The notes beneath the pieces are model-generated. The model made no database searches, had not been told where the DNA came from, and saw only the letters and a program-made list of their open reading frames with translations. From positions 3,039,501 through 3,103,500 of the forward strand of contig NZ_CP015348.1 of the NCBI RefSeq assembly GCF_002109325.1: 64,000 nt of DNA. The letters are read 5' to 3'. This document shows positions 54,598-64,000 of this stretch, one piece after another (positions within the stretch are counted from its first letter, which is position 1; each line of letters opens with the position of its first letter). The stretch is from Sporosarcina ureae. Lineage in GTDB: Bacteria > Bacillota > Bacilli > Bacillales_A > Planococcaceae. The position numbers and the translations under genes were made by a program.

Positions 54598-55335
54598 ATG
54601 TCAGTAATCTCAATGAAACAATTGCTAGAAGCTGGTGTACATTTCGGACACCAAACACGTCGTTGGAACCCAAAAATGAAGAAATTTATCTTCGTGGAGC
54701 GTAACGGCATTTACATCATCGACCTTCAAAAAACGGTCAAAAAATTAGAGGAAGCTTACAACTTCATGCGCCAAGTCGGTGCTGATGGTGGTAAAGTTCT
54801 TTTCGTAGGTACGAAGAAACAAGCACAAGAAGCAATCAAAGAAGAAGCAGAACGTGCTGGAATGTACTACATCAACCAACGTTGGTTGGGTGGAACATTA
54901 ACTAACTTCGGAACTATTCAAAAGCGTGTAGCGCGTATGAAAGCTATTGAGAAAATGGAAGAGGATGGCACGTTTGACGTACTTCCTAAAAAAGAAGTTT
55001 CTCAATTAAATAAAGAGCACGAACGTCTTGTGAAATTCCTAGGCGGTATCCGTGACATGAAAGGCTTACCAGATGTAATCTTTATTGTAGATCCACGTAA
55101 AGAGCGTATTGCGGTAGCTGAAGCAATCAAATTGCATATTCCACTTGTTGGAATCGTTGATACTAACTGTGATCCGGACGAAATCGATTATGTCATCCCT
55201 GCGAACGACGATGCAATCCGTGCAGTTCGTCTACTAACAAGTAAAATGGCAGATGCTTTGATTGAATCCCGTCAAGGTGAAGATGAAGAAGTAGCTGAAA
55301 CAGCGAACGAAACAGCAACTGTTTCTGCAGACTGA
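54598..55335 (+). CDS. rpsB: 30S ribosomal protein S2
   Basis: 245-residue 30S protein that joins late in assembly and is needed for S1 binding where S1 is present. [20 protein letters not shown] and the later [22 protein letters not shown] and [18 protein letters not shown] are family signatures. AGGAGG lies before the ATG. A terminator-like hairpin separates it from tsf, its usual partner. Confidence 0.98.
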   Translation: MSVISMKQLLEAGVHFGHQTRRWNPKMKKFIFVERNGIYIIDLQKTVKKLEEAYNFMRQVGADGGKVLFVGTKKQAQEAIKEEAERAGMYYINQRWLGGTLTNFGTIQKRVARMKAIEKMEEDGTFDVLPKKEVSQLNKEHERLVKFLGGIRDMKGLPDVIFIVDPRKERIAVAEAIKLHIPLVGIVDTNCDPDEIDYVIPANDDAIRAVRLLTSKMADALIESRQGEDEEVAETANETATVSAD

Positions 55336-55349
55336 AATTAGTAAATGAC

Positions 55350-55386
55350 GAGACGATAGGTGGCTTACCCCTTATCGTCTCTTTTT
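55350..55386 (+). terminator. Terminator or attenuator between rpsB and tsf
   Basis: GAGACGATA (55350-55358) and TATCGTCTC (55373-55381) pair perfectly, followed by TTTTT. No strong promoter was seen between it and tsf, so read-through probably supplies tsf. Confidence 0.8.
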
Positions 55387-55434
55387 AAAGTAATAAGCGA
55401 CTTCAGATTATATATAATAGGAGGAATTTTCAAA

Positions 55435-56322
55435 ATGGCAACAATTACAGCTCAAATGGTTAAAGAACTTCGTGAAAAAACAGGCGCAGGTATGATGGAC
55501 TGCAAAAAAGCTCTAACTCAAGTAGACGGTGATATGGCAGCGGCAATGGACTTCATGCGTGAAAAAGGTCTTTCAAGCGCAGCTAAGAAAGCAGATCGCA
55601 TTGCAGCTGAAGGAGTTGCAAACATTCTAGTTCAAGGTAACGAAGCAGTAATCCTTGAAGTGAATGCGGAGACAGACTTCGTAGCGAAAAACGAAGGCTT
55701 CCAAACACTTGTTAAAGAAATTTCTGAGTTCTTGATTGCTACTAAACCAGCTTCAGTTGAAGAAGCAAACTCTGCGAAATTGGATAACGGCTTGACTGTA
55801 TCTGAACACATTTCAAACGCAGTGGCTAAAATTGGAGAGAAAATCACTCTTCGTCGTTTTGAAATCCGTACGAAAACAGATCAAGATGCTTTCGGACCAT
55901 ACCTACACATGGGTGGACGTATCGCAGTGTTGACTGTTCTTGAAGGTTCAACAGATTCAGATGCAGCGAAAGATGTAGCAATGCATATCGCAGCAATGAA
56001 CCCGAAATACATCTCACGTGATGAAGTATCTGCTGATGAAGTAGAAAAAGAGCGTAACGTATTGACTGAGCAAGCTCTAAACGAAGGTAAGCCAGAAAAT
56101 ATCGTAGCGAAAATGGTAGAAGGACGTCTTGGAAAGTACTTTGAAGAAATCTGTGTCCTAGACCAGGCTTTCGTTAAAAACTCTGACCAAAAAGTTCGTG
56201 ATTTCGTTAAAACTACTGGTGGAACATTAGTAGAATTTATTCGTTATGAAGTAGGCGAAGGCATCGAGAAGCGTGAAGACAACTTTGCTGACGAAGTAAT
56301 GAGTCAAGTTAAAGGTAACTAA
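55435..56322 (+). CDS. tsf: Elongation factor Ts
   Basis: 295-residue nucleotide exchange factor for EF-Tu. The N-terminal UBA-like domain ends with [19 protein letters not shown], and the core includes [12 protein letters not shown] and [15 protein letters not shown]. The start at ATG 55435 follows GGAGGAA; the open frame extends upstream through the terminator to 55360, but that part has no ribosome binding site. Confidence 0.98.
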   Translation: MATITAQMVKELREKTGAGMMDCKKALTQVDGDMAAAMDFMREKGLSSAAKKADRIAAEGVANILVQGNEAVILEVNAETDFVAKNEGFQTLVKEISEFLIATKPASVEEANSAKLDNGLTVSEHISNAVAKIGEKITLRRFEIRTKTDQDAFGPYLHMGGRIAVLTVLEGSTDSDAAKDVAMHIAAMNPKYISRDEVSADEVEKERNVLTEQALNEGKPENIVAKMVEGRLGKYFEEICVLDQAFVKNSDQKVRDFVKTTGGTLVEFIRYEVGEGIEKREDNFADEVMSQVKGN

Positions 56323-56340
56323 GTATAATACAATCTTACA

Positions 56341-56373
56341 GAGGGGCACATCCATTATGTGTTCCTCTTTTTT
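56341..56373 (+). terminator. Terminator after tsf
   Basis: GAGGGGCACA and TGTGTTCCTC pair (with G-U), followed by six T. Confidence 0.8.
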
Positions 56374-56401
56374 GAGAATAAGAAATTGCAGGAGGGCCAA
56401 C

Positions 56402-57130
56402 ATGAGTATTCCAAAATATAAGCGTATCGTGTTAAAATTAAGTGGTGAAGCATTAGCTGGTGAGCAAGGTTACGGACTATCTCCGGAAGTTGTGAAATCG
56501 GTCGCAAACCAAGTTAAAGAAGTAGTAGAGCTTGGTGTAGAAGTAGCAGTAGTAGTAGGCGGCGGAAACATTTGGCGCGGGAAAGTCGGAAGCGAAATGG
56601 GAATGGACCGTACAACAGCTGACTATATGGGAATGCTTGCAACGGTCATGAACTCTCTTGCACTTCAAGACGCTCTTGAAAAGTTAGGACCAGAAACACG
56701 GGTTATGTCGTCTATTGACATGAGACAAGTAGCTGAACCCTACATACGCCGAAAAGCTATCCGTCATTTAGAGAAAAAACGTGTCGTAATATTTGCGGCA
56801 GGAACAGGTAACCCTTATTTCTCCACAGATACAACAGCTGCATTACGTGCTGCTGAAATCGAAGCGGATGTTATTTTAATGGCGAAGAACAATGTGGACG
56901 GGGTGTATACAGCCGATCCAATGAAAGACTCATCTGCTACGAAATACTTGGAACTTTCTTATCTTGAAGTTATTAGTCAAGGTCTTGAAGTAATGGATTC
57001 GACTGCTTCTACACTATGTATGGACAACGATATCCCACTTGTAGTATTCTCAATCATGGAAAATGGCAACATCAAAAAAGCTGTACTCGGTGATAAAATC
57101 GGGACAGTCGTTAGGAGGAACAAGCAATGA
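56402..57130 (+). CDS. pyrH: UMP kinase
   Basis: 242-residue hexameric kinase that phosphorylates UMP to UDP for pyrimidine synthesis. Amino-acid-kinase fold with [38 protein letters not shown] (contacts between subunits) and [11 protein letters not shown]. The ATG at 56402 follows GGAGGG; the longer open frame starts inside the terminator. Overlaps frr by four bases (ATGA). Confidence 0.97.
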   Translation: MSIPKYKRIVLKLSGEALAGEQGYGLSPEVVKSVANQVKEVVELGVEVAVVVGGGNIWRGKVGSEMGMDRTTADYMGMLATVMNSLALQDALEKLGPETRVMSSIDMRQVAEPYIRRKAIRHLEKKRVVIFAAGTGNPYFSTDTTAALRAAEIEADVILMAKNNVDGVYTADPMKDSSATKYLELSYLEVISQGLEVMDSTASTLCMDNDIPLVVFSIMENGNIKKAVLGDKIGTVVRRNKQ

Positions 57131-57684
57131 CTAAAGAAATAATGGATCAGACGAGAGAACGTATGGATAAAGCACATAGCGCCTATTCAAGACAATTGGC
57201 TTCTATCCGTGCTGGAAGAGCTAATGCAAGCCTATTAGACAGAATTTCAGTGATTTATTATGGTGCACCTACACCATTAAATCAAATGGCGGGAATTTCT
57301 GTTCCTGAGCCACGATTGCTAGTAGTTCAACCATATGATAAAACAACAATCGGTGAAATCGAAAAAGCGATTATGAAATCGGATATCGGTATCACACCGT
57401 CCAACGATGGTTCAGTAATTCGTCTAGCGGTACCTGCTCTTACAGAAGAACGCCGTAAAGATTTAGTTAAAGATGTAAAGCGTGAAGCGGAAGATGCAAA
57501 AGTAGCGATTCGTAATGTTCGTCGCGACAGCAATGAAGATTTGAAAAAGCTTGAAAAAGATGCAGAAATTACTGAAGATGAGTTACGCCGTTTTACTGAA
57601 CAAGTACAAAAGATGACAGATGAATTTATCGAAAAGATTGATCAAACAGCAAAAGATAAAGAAAACGAAATCTTGGAAATTTGA
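57127..57684 (+). CDS. frr: Ribosome recycling factor
   Basis: 185-residue factor that, with EF-G, splits post-termination ribosomes. It has the three-helix bundle and beta domain, with [25 protein letters not shown] and [14 protein letters not shown]. Co-translated with pyrH. A terminator follows after 22 bases. Confidence 0.98.
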   Translation: MTKEIMDQTRERMDKAHSAYSRQLASIRAGRANASLLDRISVIYYGAPTPLNQMAGISVPEPRLLVVQPYDKTTIGEIEKAIMKSDIGITPSNDGSVIRLAVPALTEERRKDLVKDVKREAEDAKVAIRNVRRDSNEDLKKLEKDAEITEDELRRFTEQVQKMTDEFIEKIDQTAKDKENEILEI

Positions 57685-57706
57685 GTACAGAACTTTCTAT
57701 AAGGAG

Positions 57707-57734
57707 GAGCGTCCTACTTTTAGGACGCTCTTTT
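57707..57734 (+). terminator. Terminator after frr
   Basis: GAGCGTCCT and AGGACGCTC form a perfect 9-bp stem with loop ACTTTT, followed by TTTT. Confidence 0.85.
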
Positions 57735-57741
57735 CTTTCTT

Positions 57742-57763
57742 TTGCATGCTATTTACCATGCAA
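57742..57763 (+). repeat. Inverted repeat upstream of uppS
   Basis: TTGCATG (57742-57748) and CATGCAA (57757-57763), perfect arms with an 8-bp spacer, in the 132-bp gap between frr and uppS. Possible operator or hairpin. No convincing promoter pair was found around it. Confidence 0.35.
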
Positions 57764-57816
57764 TTTGGTAGGATAGTCAGTAGGAGTATCCGAATAGAGC
57801 CAAGTGGGGGAACGCT

Positions 57817-58608
57817 ATGCTTAGAAAACTAATGCGAAAAAAAACGGCAGATATTCAGTTGCTGGATGAACGGATTGACGCTGTTAAAAATAGACAGATT
57901 CCTAACCATGTGGCAATTATCATGGATGGAAACGGAAGATGGGCAAAGCAACGTAAAATGCCGCGAATTGCCGGCCACCATGAAGGAATGAAAACGGTTC
58001 GTCAAATCACCAATTTCGCAAATGCCATGGGTGTGAAGGCCCTCACTCTCTACGCATTTTCGACCGAAAATTGGAAACGACCGAAAATCGAAATTGACTT
58101 TTTGATGAATCTTCCTGGTGAATTCCTTAATACGTATTTACCCGAATTAATGGAAAAGGGTATCAAGGTGGAAATGATAGGCAATATGGATGCACTTCCA
58201 AGTCATACAGAAAAAGCAATTAAGAAAGCAATAGAGCAAACGAAAGATAACAAAGGCTTAGTATTGAACTTTGCGATGAATTATGGAAGTAGAGTCGAGC
58301 TAGTTCATGCTATGAAAGAATTGGCAGAAGAAGTGGCTGCTGGAACATTAAGAGTGGATGAAATTAATGAAGATTCAATTGAATCTAAGCTGATGACTGC
58401 ACATCTACCGGAGCCAGATTTACTGATTCGCACAAGTGGTGAAGTGCGATTATCCAATTTCATGCTGTGGCAATTAGCGTATGCAGAATTCATCTTCACC
58501 GATGTACTATGGCCTGATTACGATGAAGAATGCTTTTTACAAGCGATAGAAGATTTCCAAAATAGAGATCGGCGCTTTGGAAGCTTGGAAGGAGATCAGA
58601 AAAGATGA
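57817..58608 (+). CDS. uppS: Undecaprenyl diphosphate synthase
   Basis: 263-residue cis-prenyltransferase that extends farnesyl diphosphate with eight isopentenyl units to give the C55 carrier for peptidoglycan and teichoic acids. Catalytic Asp37 lies in IIMDGNGRWA. GHHEGMKTVR, TLYAFSTENWKRP and RTSGEVRLSNFMLWQ are family motifs. The start is the ATG after GTGGGGG. Overlaps cdsA by four bases. Confidence 0.97.
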   Translation: MLRKLMRKKTADIQLLDERIDAVKNRQIPNHVAIIMDGNGRWAKQRKMPRIAGHHEGMKTVRQITNFANAMGVKALTLYAFSTENWKRPKIEIDFLMNLPGEFLNTYLPELMEKGIKVEMIGNMDALPSHTEKAIKKAIEQTKDNKGLVLNFAMNYGSRVELVHAMKELAEEVAAGTLRVDEINEDSIESKLMTAHLPEPDLLIRTSGEVRLSNFMLWQLAYAEFIFTDVLWPDYDEECFLQAIEDFQNRDRRFGSLEGDQKR

Positions 58609-59399
58609 AGCAAAGAATCATCACAGCCATTGTAGCACTCGCATTTTTCGTACCTTTGATTATCATCGGTGGATTACCGTTTATTATTATGATCTTTGCA
58701 ATATCTACGATTGGTTTATATGAACTACTACGTATGCGGAATATGTCCATCTTTTCAATAGGTGGATTTATCTCTTGGTTACTTTTACTCGTCATTTTAC
58801 TTCCTTCAAGATGGACGGGACAGGTAGAAGGTTTTCTGCGGTTAGGGAAACTAGAAATGATCTATGTACTGATATTATTATTATTAGTCTATACTGTAGT
58901 CATGAAAAACAAGTGGACATTTGAGGACATTGCATTCAGTGCGATTGGCGCATTATATGTCGGCATCGGTTTTTACTATTTAATTGAAACGCGTTTATTT
59001 GGTTTAGAATACATAGGCTATGCGTTACTTATTATTTGGTCAACAGATTCTGGTGCATATTTTGTTGGTCGGAAAATAGGGAAACGAAAACTTTGGCCTG
59101 AAATATCACCTAACAAAACCATCGAAGGATTTGTCGGAGGTATTATTTGTGCGGTAGCAATTACTTTGATTTATAATATGTTCTATCCTATCTCTACATC
59201 GTATGTATCATTCATTATTATTACAATAGTGGCATCGGTTGTAGGTCAAATGGGAGACTTAGTTGAATCTGCACTGAAACGTTTCTATAACGTAAAAGAT
59301 TCAGGGAAGTTGTTGCCTGGACATGGCGGTATTATGGACAGATTTGACAGCTTACTGTTTGTACTCCCATTGCTTCATTTTGTTCAATTCATAGGATAA
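58605..59399 (+). CDS. cdsA: Phosphatidate cytidylyltransferase
   Basis: 264-residue polytopic membrane enzyme making CDP-diacylglycerol from phosphatidate and CTP. About seven hydrophobic segments. The signature is near the C-terminus: [40 protein letters not shown] is another conserved block. AAGGAG lies upstream of the ATG, which overlaps the uppS stop. Confidence 0.96.
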   Translation: MKQRIITAIVALAFFVPLIIIGGLPFIIMIFAISTIGLYELLRMRNMSIFSIGGFISWLLLLVILLPSRWTGQVEGFLRLGKLEMIYVLILLLLVYTVVMKNKWTFEDIAFSAIGALYVGIGFYYLIETRLFGLEYIGYALLIIWSTDSGAYFVGRKIGKRKLWPEISPNKTIEGFVGGIICAVAITLIYNMFYPISTSYVSFIIITIVASVVGQMGDLVESALKRFYNVKDSGKLLPGHGGIMDRFDSLLFVLPLLHFVQFIG

Positions 59400-59418
59400 T
59401 GGAAAGGAAGTTCATAAT

Positions 59419-60573
59419 ATGAAGAAAATCAATTTGCTTGGTGCGACTGGTTCTATCGGTACTCAAACATTAAGCATTATTGCAGCTCATCCTGATCGCT
59501 TTGAATTAACAGCAATGTCGGCAGGAAGAAATATTCAAAAAGTAAGTGAAATCATTGCACAGTTTCATCCTAAGTTAGTTTCTGTATTGGAAGAAGCAGA
59601 CGCAGTACGCTTACAAAATGAGTTTCCTGAAGTTCAATTCGTTCATGGTGATGAAGGACTTATTGAAGCAGCGATTGGGATGGAAGCCGATGTCTTGCTG
59701 AACTCAGTTATCGGTAGTGTAGGACTTAGACCGACGCTTGCTGCAATTAAAGCAGGTATGACAATTGCTATTGCTAATAAGGAAACATTAGTGGCGGCTG
59801 GGGACTTAGTTGTAGAAGCAGCTAAGCACCATAACGTACCGCTTGTTCCGGTAGATAGTGAACACTCTGCTTTATTCCAATCGCTGAATGGGGAAAATCC
59901 GAAGCGAATTACCAATTTGATTTTAACGGCCTCCGGTGGAAGCTTTAGGGACTATACTCGGGATCAACTTCAACACGTCACAGTGGAACAAGCGCTTGCG
60001 CATCCTAACTGGTCAATGGGCAATAAGTTGACAATCGATTCGGCAACCATGATGAATAAAGGGCTTGAGGTGATTGAAGCACATCATTTATTTGCGATGC
60101 CTTATGATCAAATTGAATGTTTACTACATAAAGAAAGTATTATCCACTCTATGGTGGAGTTTGAAGATACAAGCGTTATGGCACAACTGGGGTCTCCTGA
60201 TATGCGTGTTCCAATTCAGTATGCACTTACGTATCCGGATCGTATTCCGATGGCTGATGCCAAACGTCTTCGTCTTGATGAAATTGGGAAATTACACTTT
60301 CAAAAAATGGATTATGAACGATTTAAAGCCTTGTCTCTTGCATATGATGCAGGTAGGGAAGGAGGCACTATGCCTACAGCGATGAACGCGGCCAATGAAG
60401 TGGCGGTTCAACTGTTTATGGAAGGACATATTTCCTTCATGCAAATTGAAGATATTATTGAAAGAATGATGGATCAGCATCAAACTATTCAAAATCCTGA
60501 TTTGGAAGAAATTTTAGAGACAGATCGCAATACGAGAAAAAAAGTCTATGGTATAGTTAAGTATCAAGATTAA
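59419..60573 (+). CDS. dxr: 1-deoxy-D-xylulose 5-phosphate reductoisomerase
   Basis: 384-residue enzyme for the second step of the MEP isoprenoid pathway, which feeds UppS upstream in the same cluster. The NADPH loop [11 protein letters not shown] is at the N-terminus, the metal/substrate site is [12 protein letters not shown], and [13 protein letters not shown] follows. AAGGAAG precedes the ATG, 19 bases after cdsA. Confidence 0.97.
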   Translation: MKKINLLGATGSIGTQTLSIIAAHPDRFELTAMSAGRNIQKVSEIIAQFHPKLVSVLEEADAVRLQNEFPEVQFVHGDEGLIEAAIGMEADVLLNSVIGSVGLRPTLAAIKAGMTIAIANKETLVAAGDLVVEAAKHHNVPLVPVDSEHSALFQSLNGENPKRITNLILTASGGSFRDYTRDQLQHVTVEQALAHPNWSMGNKLTIDSATMMNKGLEVIEAHHLFAMPYDQIECLLHKESIIHSMVEFEDTSVMAQLGSPDMRVPIQYALTYPDRIPMADAKRLRLDEIGKLHFQKMDYERFKALSLAYDAGREGGTMPTAMNAANEVAVQLFMEGHISFMQIEDIIERMMDQHQTIQNPDLEEILETDRNTRKKVYGIVKYQD

Positions 60574-60609
60574 TTTCAGGCTGACACAGCCGGTGAAGGT
60601 GGTTACTGA

Positions 60610-61869
60610 ATGGAAACGGTTATTGCGTTTATAGTAATATTCGGGACACTTGTAGCATTTCATGAGTTTGGTCATTTCTTGTTTGCTAAGAGAGCCGGCA
60701 TCATGGTTCGAGAGTTCGCTATCGGAATGGGACCTAAAATTTTAGCGATCCGCAAAGGTGAAACGCAATATACGATACGCTTGTTGCCTTTAGGTGGATA
60801 TGTACGCATGGCTGGTGAAGATTTCGATACAGTCGAATTGCAGCCAGGTTACCGCGTAGGTCTATTATTGAATGCACAAGACGAGATAGAAAAGATTTAT
60901 TTGAATCGAAATGTTTCTAATCCGAATATTTTAAACGTAGAAGTAGAAAAGTCGGATTTAGATAGAGAACTATATATTGAAGGATATGACGAAGATGGCC
61001 AACTGGTTCATCTGAAAATTGCCAGAACGGCAATGATTATCGAAAAAGGTCAAGAAACATTAATTGCTCCTTATGATCGTCAATTTGAATCCAAGTCATT
61101 GGGTAGCAGGGCGTTGGCAATATTTGCAGGACCTCTATTCAACTTTATTCTAGCATTTTTCATTTTCTTGGCTTTGGGTTTAATGAATGGTGTACCAACC
61201 AATGAACCCATCATCTCAGAAGTGAAGCCGGATACACCGGCAGAAATGGCCGGAATGAAAAAAGATGATTTAATTACTGGAGTAGACGGTAAGTCAATTG
61301 ATTCTTGGCCAAAGTTTTCTGAAGCAATTCAAAACAGTGCTGGAGTCCCTATGTCTATAGAAGTGGAACGTGCAGGTAAACAAGTTGTTTTAGATGTAGT
61401 ACCTGATACAGTAGAAGATGCAGGACAGGAATTCGGTCAAATTGGCGTTATGTATTCAAGTCCATTGGAAAAAGGAATTATCAAATCCATTGTGTTCGGC
61501 GCTGAACAGACGTACACATGGACTGTGAAGATCTTCGAATTATTAGGTATGCTCGTTACAGGTCAGTTTACAATAGACGCACTATCGGGTCCTGTTGGTA
61601 TTTATAAGGCGACAGAAGAAGTGGCCCAACATGGTATTTTCAACTTAATGAATTGGGGCGCTGTGCTGAGTATCAATCTGGGAATCATGAATTTACTGCC
61701 ATTGCCTGCATTAGATGGCGGTAGATTATTATTCTTCCTGTTTGAAGGCTTACGAGGTAAACCAATTGATAAACAAAAAGAAGGTATGGTGCATTTTGTA
61801 GGGATCATGCTATTAATGGTTTTGATGCTTGTTGTGACATGGAATGACATCCAACGATTTTTCTTCTAA
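60610..61869 (+). CDS. rseP: Site-2 protease RseP (RasP)
   Basis: 419-residue intramembrane zinc metalloprotease that cleaves anti-sigma factors and signal-peptide remnants. The zinc motif FHEFGH (His18, Glu19, His22) is in the first membrane helix. A PDZ domain lies at about residues 190-270 (PAEMAGMKKDDLITGVDG), and the second active-site motif is MNLLPLPALDGGRLL. AAGGTGG precedes the ATG, 36 bases after dxr. Confidence 0.96.
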   Translation: METVIAFIVIFGTLVAFHEFGHFLFAKRAGIMVREFAIGMGPKILAIRKGETQYTIRLLPLGGYVRMAGEDFDTVELQPGYRVGLLLNAQDEIEKIYLNRNVSNPNILNVEVEKSDLDRELYIEGYDEDGQLVHLKIARTAMIIEKGQETLIAPYDRQFESKSLGSRALAIFAGPLFNFILAFFIFLALGLMNGVPTNEPIISEVKPDTPAEMAGMKKDDLITGVDGKSIDSWPKFSEAIQNSAGVPMSIEVERAGKQVVLDVVPDTVEDAGQEFGQIGVMYSSPLEKGIIKSIVFGAEQTYTWTVKIFELLGMLVTGQFTIDALSGPVGIYKATEEVAQHGIFNLMNWGAVLSINLGIMNLLPLPALDGGRLLFFLFEGLRGKPIDKQKEGMVHFVGIMLLMVLMLVVTWNDIQRFFF

Positions 61870-61887
61870 AGAAGGTGGGAGTATATG

Positions 61888-63582
61888 ATGAAACAATCGA
61901 AAACGTTTATACCCACAATGCGTGAAAATCCAGCAGATATAGAGATGCGTTCACATCAGTTATTGTTGCGGGCAGGTTATATCCGACAGAATGCCAATGG
62001 TGTGTACACGTATTTAACTCTTGCTCAAAAAGTGTTTAGAAAGATCGCGACGATTATCCGTCAAGAAATGGAAGCTATCGAAGGAATAGAAATCTCTTTG
62101 CCTGCATTGCAAAGCTCGAGTATCCTAAAAGAAACCGAGCGTTGGGACTCATACGGTAAGGAAATGTTCCATGTCGCTGACAGACAAACTAATCAATTGA
62201 CGTTGAGCTCAAGTGATGAAGAAGCAATCATCGACTTGTTGCGTGACGAAGTTCGATCATATAAAAAGTTGCCGCTAACCATTTTTCAAATCAAAACGAA
62301 ATTCCGGGATGAAGTAAAACCTCGTGCAGGTTTACTTCATAGTAGGGAATTCATAAGAAAAGATGCCTATTCATTTCATGCCACACAAGAAAGTTTGGAT
62401 GAAAAGTATTTGGAAGTCATGCAAGCCTATACCAATATGTTAACCCGTCTTGGAATGCATTTCCGCATGGTCATGTCGGATGGGGGTGCAGGATCTCATG
62501 AGTTCATAGCGTTAGCAGAAAATGGAGAAGACCGGATTGCGTATAGTGATAGCTCCTCCTACGCTGCGAATATGGAGTTTGCTGAAGTGAATGCGGAGTA
62601 TGAGACATCAGATGAAAAGCAATTGGAAATGTCAAAAATCTCCACGCCAAACCAACAAACAATTGAGGATCTCGCTTCATTTTTATCGGTTGACCCTGAG
62701 CGTATCATCAAGTCATTGGTGTATAAAGCAGATGAAGACTTTGTTATGGTTATATGTCGTGGTGATCATAGCATCAATGAACATAAATTAAAGCGTTTTT
62801 TAAATGTAACTCATATAGAACTGGCAACTGAACAACAGATCGAAGAATTACTAGGCTGTCATATTGGTTCAATTGGTCCTGTGAAACTACCTATTGGTGT
62901 AAGGGTATATGCAGATCATGCGGTTAATGCAATGGTTAACGTAGTAGCAGGAGCAAATATTGACGATTATCATTTATTGAACGTTAACCCAGAACGTGAC
63001 TTTGCCATAGACGATTACGTGGATCTTCGTTTTATTCAAGAAGGAGATGCTTCACCGGACGGAATGGGTACGATTAAATTCACTGAAGGAATTGGTGTCG
63101 GGCATATTCGTAAACTAGGTACTGTTTTCAGTGAGCAGATGAAAGGAACTTTCCTCAATGAACACGGTCGAACAAAGCCATTCATTATGGGAAGTTATAG
63201 TATAGGAATCTCACGTTTACTGGCGACAATTGCTGAGCAGTTTAATGATGAAAATGGTTTGAAATGGCCAAAACATTTAGCGCCGTTTGATATACATTTA
63301 ATTGCGATGAATGTTAAAGATGAAGTGCAAGTACAACTAGCTGATGAATTATATGCTGTACTAGAGTCATATCGATATGATGTATTATATGATGATCGTG
63401 CCGAAAGAGCGGGTGTGAAATTCGCTGATGCAGACTTGATTGGTTTGCCGGTTCGCATTATAATTGGTAAAAGAGCAGATGAAGGAATTGTGGAAGTTAT
63501 GTATCGCCACAGTGGTGAGTCAATAGAATGGCAAAAAGAAGAAGTGTTGGAAAAACTACAGTCCTTCTTTAGTGCAGATTAA
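61888..63582 (+). CDS. proS: Prolyl-tRNA synthetase
   Basis: 564-residue class II synthetase of bacterial type, with the YbaK-like editing insertion at about residues 245-390 (DEDFVMVICRGDHSINEHKL). Motif 2 is FRDEVKPRAGLLHSREF, motif 3 is MGSYSIGISRL, and the C-terminal anticodon domain begins near residue 470. Two ATGs occur at 61885 and 61888; the second has better spacing from GGTGGG. The gap to rseP is under 20 bases, so there is no T-box leader. Confidence 0.97.
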   Translation: MKQSKTFIPTMRENPADIEMRSHQLLLRAGYIRQNANGVYTYLTLAQKVFRKIATIIRQEMEAIEGIEISLPALQSSSILKETERWDSYGKEMFHVADRQTNQLTLSSSDEEAIIDLLRDEVRSYKKLPLTIFQIKTKFRDEVKPRAGLLHSREFIRKDAYSFHATQESLDEKYLEVMQAYTNMLTRLGMHFRMVMSDGGAGSHEFIALAENGEDRIAYSDSSSYAANMEFAEVNAEYETSDEKQLEMSKISTPNQQTIEDLASFLSVDPERIIKSLVYKADEDFVMVICRGDHSINEHKLKRFLNVTHIELATEQQIEELLGCHIGSIGPVKLPIGVRVYADHAVNAMVNVVAGANIDDYHLLNVNPERDFAIDDYVDLRFIQEGDASPDGMGTIKFTEGIGVGHIRKLGTVFSEQMKGTFLNEHGRTKPFIMGSYSIGISRLLATIAEQFNDENGLKWPKHLAPFDIHLIAMNVKDEVQVQLADELYAVLESYRYDVLYDDRAERAGVKFADADLIGLPVRIIIGKRADEGIVEVMYRHSGESIEWQKEEVLEKLQSFFSAD

Positions 63583-63586
63583 TCCA

Positions 63587-63622
63587 AGAAGGGGAGTCCG
63601 TTAACGGAACTTCCCTTCTTTT
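63587..63622 (+). terminator. Terminator after proS
   Basis: AGAAGGG and CCCTTCT with inner AGT/ACT and CCG/CGG pairs around TTAA, then TTTT. Confidence 0.8.
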
Positions 63623-63646
63623 CGCGATAGAACGGAGGAATATATA

Positions 63647-64000
63647 GTGGATGCCGCTCAAAAGTTTTTAACATTGCTCCAACAGACAGGTCTAACAGAT
63701 GATCAGTTAATGAACTATTTTCAAAATGGTGAGTTGAATCGTGTCACCGTACAGAAGAAATCAAGAGTGTGGAAATTCAACATTACATTGGATAAAGTGT
63801 TGCCGATTGATGTTTTTCAGTTTATGCAACAACGCGTTCATGAATCGTTTGCTGCGATAGCGAATGTTCATCTTGAAATGGAAGCAAGAAACAACGAAGT
63901 AAACGAACAATTAATTATAGATTATTGGCCAATTATAATTGATGAATTAGCAGATATCTCCCCCCCTATGCGTCAATGTTTAGTGGGTCAAACACCTAAG
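63647..64000 (+). CDS. polC: DNA polymerase III alpha subunit PolC (5' part only)
   Basis: First 118 codons of the Gram-positive replicative polymerase, open to the window edge. The N-terminal domain begins MDAAQKFLTLLQQTGLTDDQ and contains DYWPIIIDELADISPPM, resembling PolC NI/NII regions before the OB-fold. The GTG start at 63647 is six bases after GGAGGAA; the ATG at 63651 is in another frame. The position after rseP-proS is the B. subtilis order. The catalytic domains lie beyond the window. Confidence 0.93.
   Translation, partial: MDAAQKFLTLLQQTGLTDDQLMNYFQNGELNRVTVQKKSRVWKFNITLDKVLPIDVFQFMQQRVHESFAAIANVHLEMEARNNEVNEQLIIDYWPIIIDELADISPPMRQCLVGQTPK

Noticed and set aside
61870..61887. T-box leader for proS
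   Set aside because: The gap between rseP and proS is too short to hold a T-box, and no tRNA-binding bulge sequence is present.
1..64000. Mobile elements, prophage genes, CRISPR arrays, tRNA or rRNA genes
   Set aside because: None seen. The gene order is collinear with other Bacillales, and no transposase, integrase (XerC is the housekeeping recombinase) or spaced direct-repeat array is present.

Overview
This is a contiguous, gene-dense stretch of a Bacillales chromosome, AT-rich and with every recognised gene on the + strand. Protein sequences and gene order match the Bacillus subtilis fabG-acpP-rnc-smc to polC segment almost gene for gene. The sequences differ enough from Bacillus itself that I favour a Planococcaceae/Caryophanaceae member, Sporosarcina-like. 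That placement is from memory of family sequences and was not tested. There are no tRNAs, rRNAs, insertion sequences, prophage genes or CRISPR arrays. Both ends cut genes: fabG lacks its 5' end and polC lacks its 3' end.

Layout. (1) 1-11831: fatty-acid synthesis (fabG, acpP), RNase III, SMC, the SRP pathway (ftsY, ylxM, ffh), then ribosome and tRNA maturation (rpsP, khpA, rimM, trmD, rplS), signal peptidase I and the ribosome assembly GTPase rbgA. (2) 11901-15186: rnhB followed by ylqG and ylqH, a FliK-like and FlhB-C-like pair lying outside the flagellar operon. (3) 15240-26078: sucCD, dprA, topA, trmFO, then xerC-hslV-hslU-codY. (4) 26079-52777: a 0.5 kb regulatory region and the 31-gene fla/che cluster flgB to cheD, which encodes basal body, export apparatus, hook, switch and chemotaxis proteins. 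(5) 52791-54445: sigD, a 97-codon unknown gene and swrB. (6) 54461-64000: rpsB, tsf, pyrH, frr, uppS, cdsA, dxr, rseP, proS and the start of polC, covering translation, envelope isoprenoid/phospholipid synthesis and site-2 proteolysis.

How the genes work together. The fla/che cluster is organised for co-translation. Many genes overlap by 1-20 bases or are spaced under 20 bases, and seven probably start with GTG or TTG. The export gate (FliO/P/Q/R, FlhA/B), its ATPase (FliH/I/J), hook-length ruler (FliK), hook cap (FlgD), C-ring (FliG/M/Y) and signalling proteins (CheA/W/B/C/D/Y) are all present. FlhF/FlhG set flagellar number and position. A hairpin and a candidate extended -10 promoter separate cheD from sigD, so sigma-D may be less tied to the long operon here than in B. 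subtilis.

Most interesting points. A GC-only hairpin lies between the Shine-Dalgarno sequence and the ATG of swrD, so spacing is good only if the hairpin folds. A direct repeat, palindrome and promoter lie end to end upstream of flgB. YlqH resembles a pre-cleaved FlhB C-terminal fragment and is co-translated with an internally duplicated FliK-like protein. I found no wholly new multi-gene system. The novelty is in regulation and in small accessory proteins of the motility locus.
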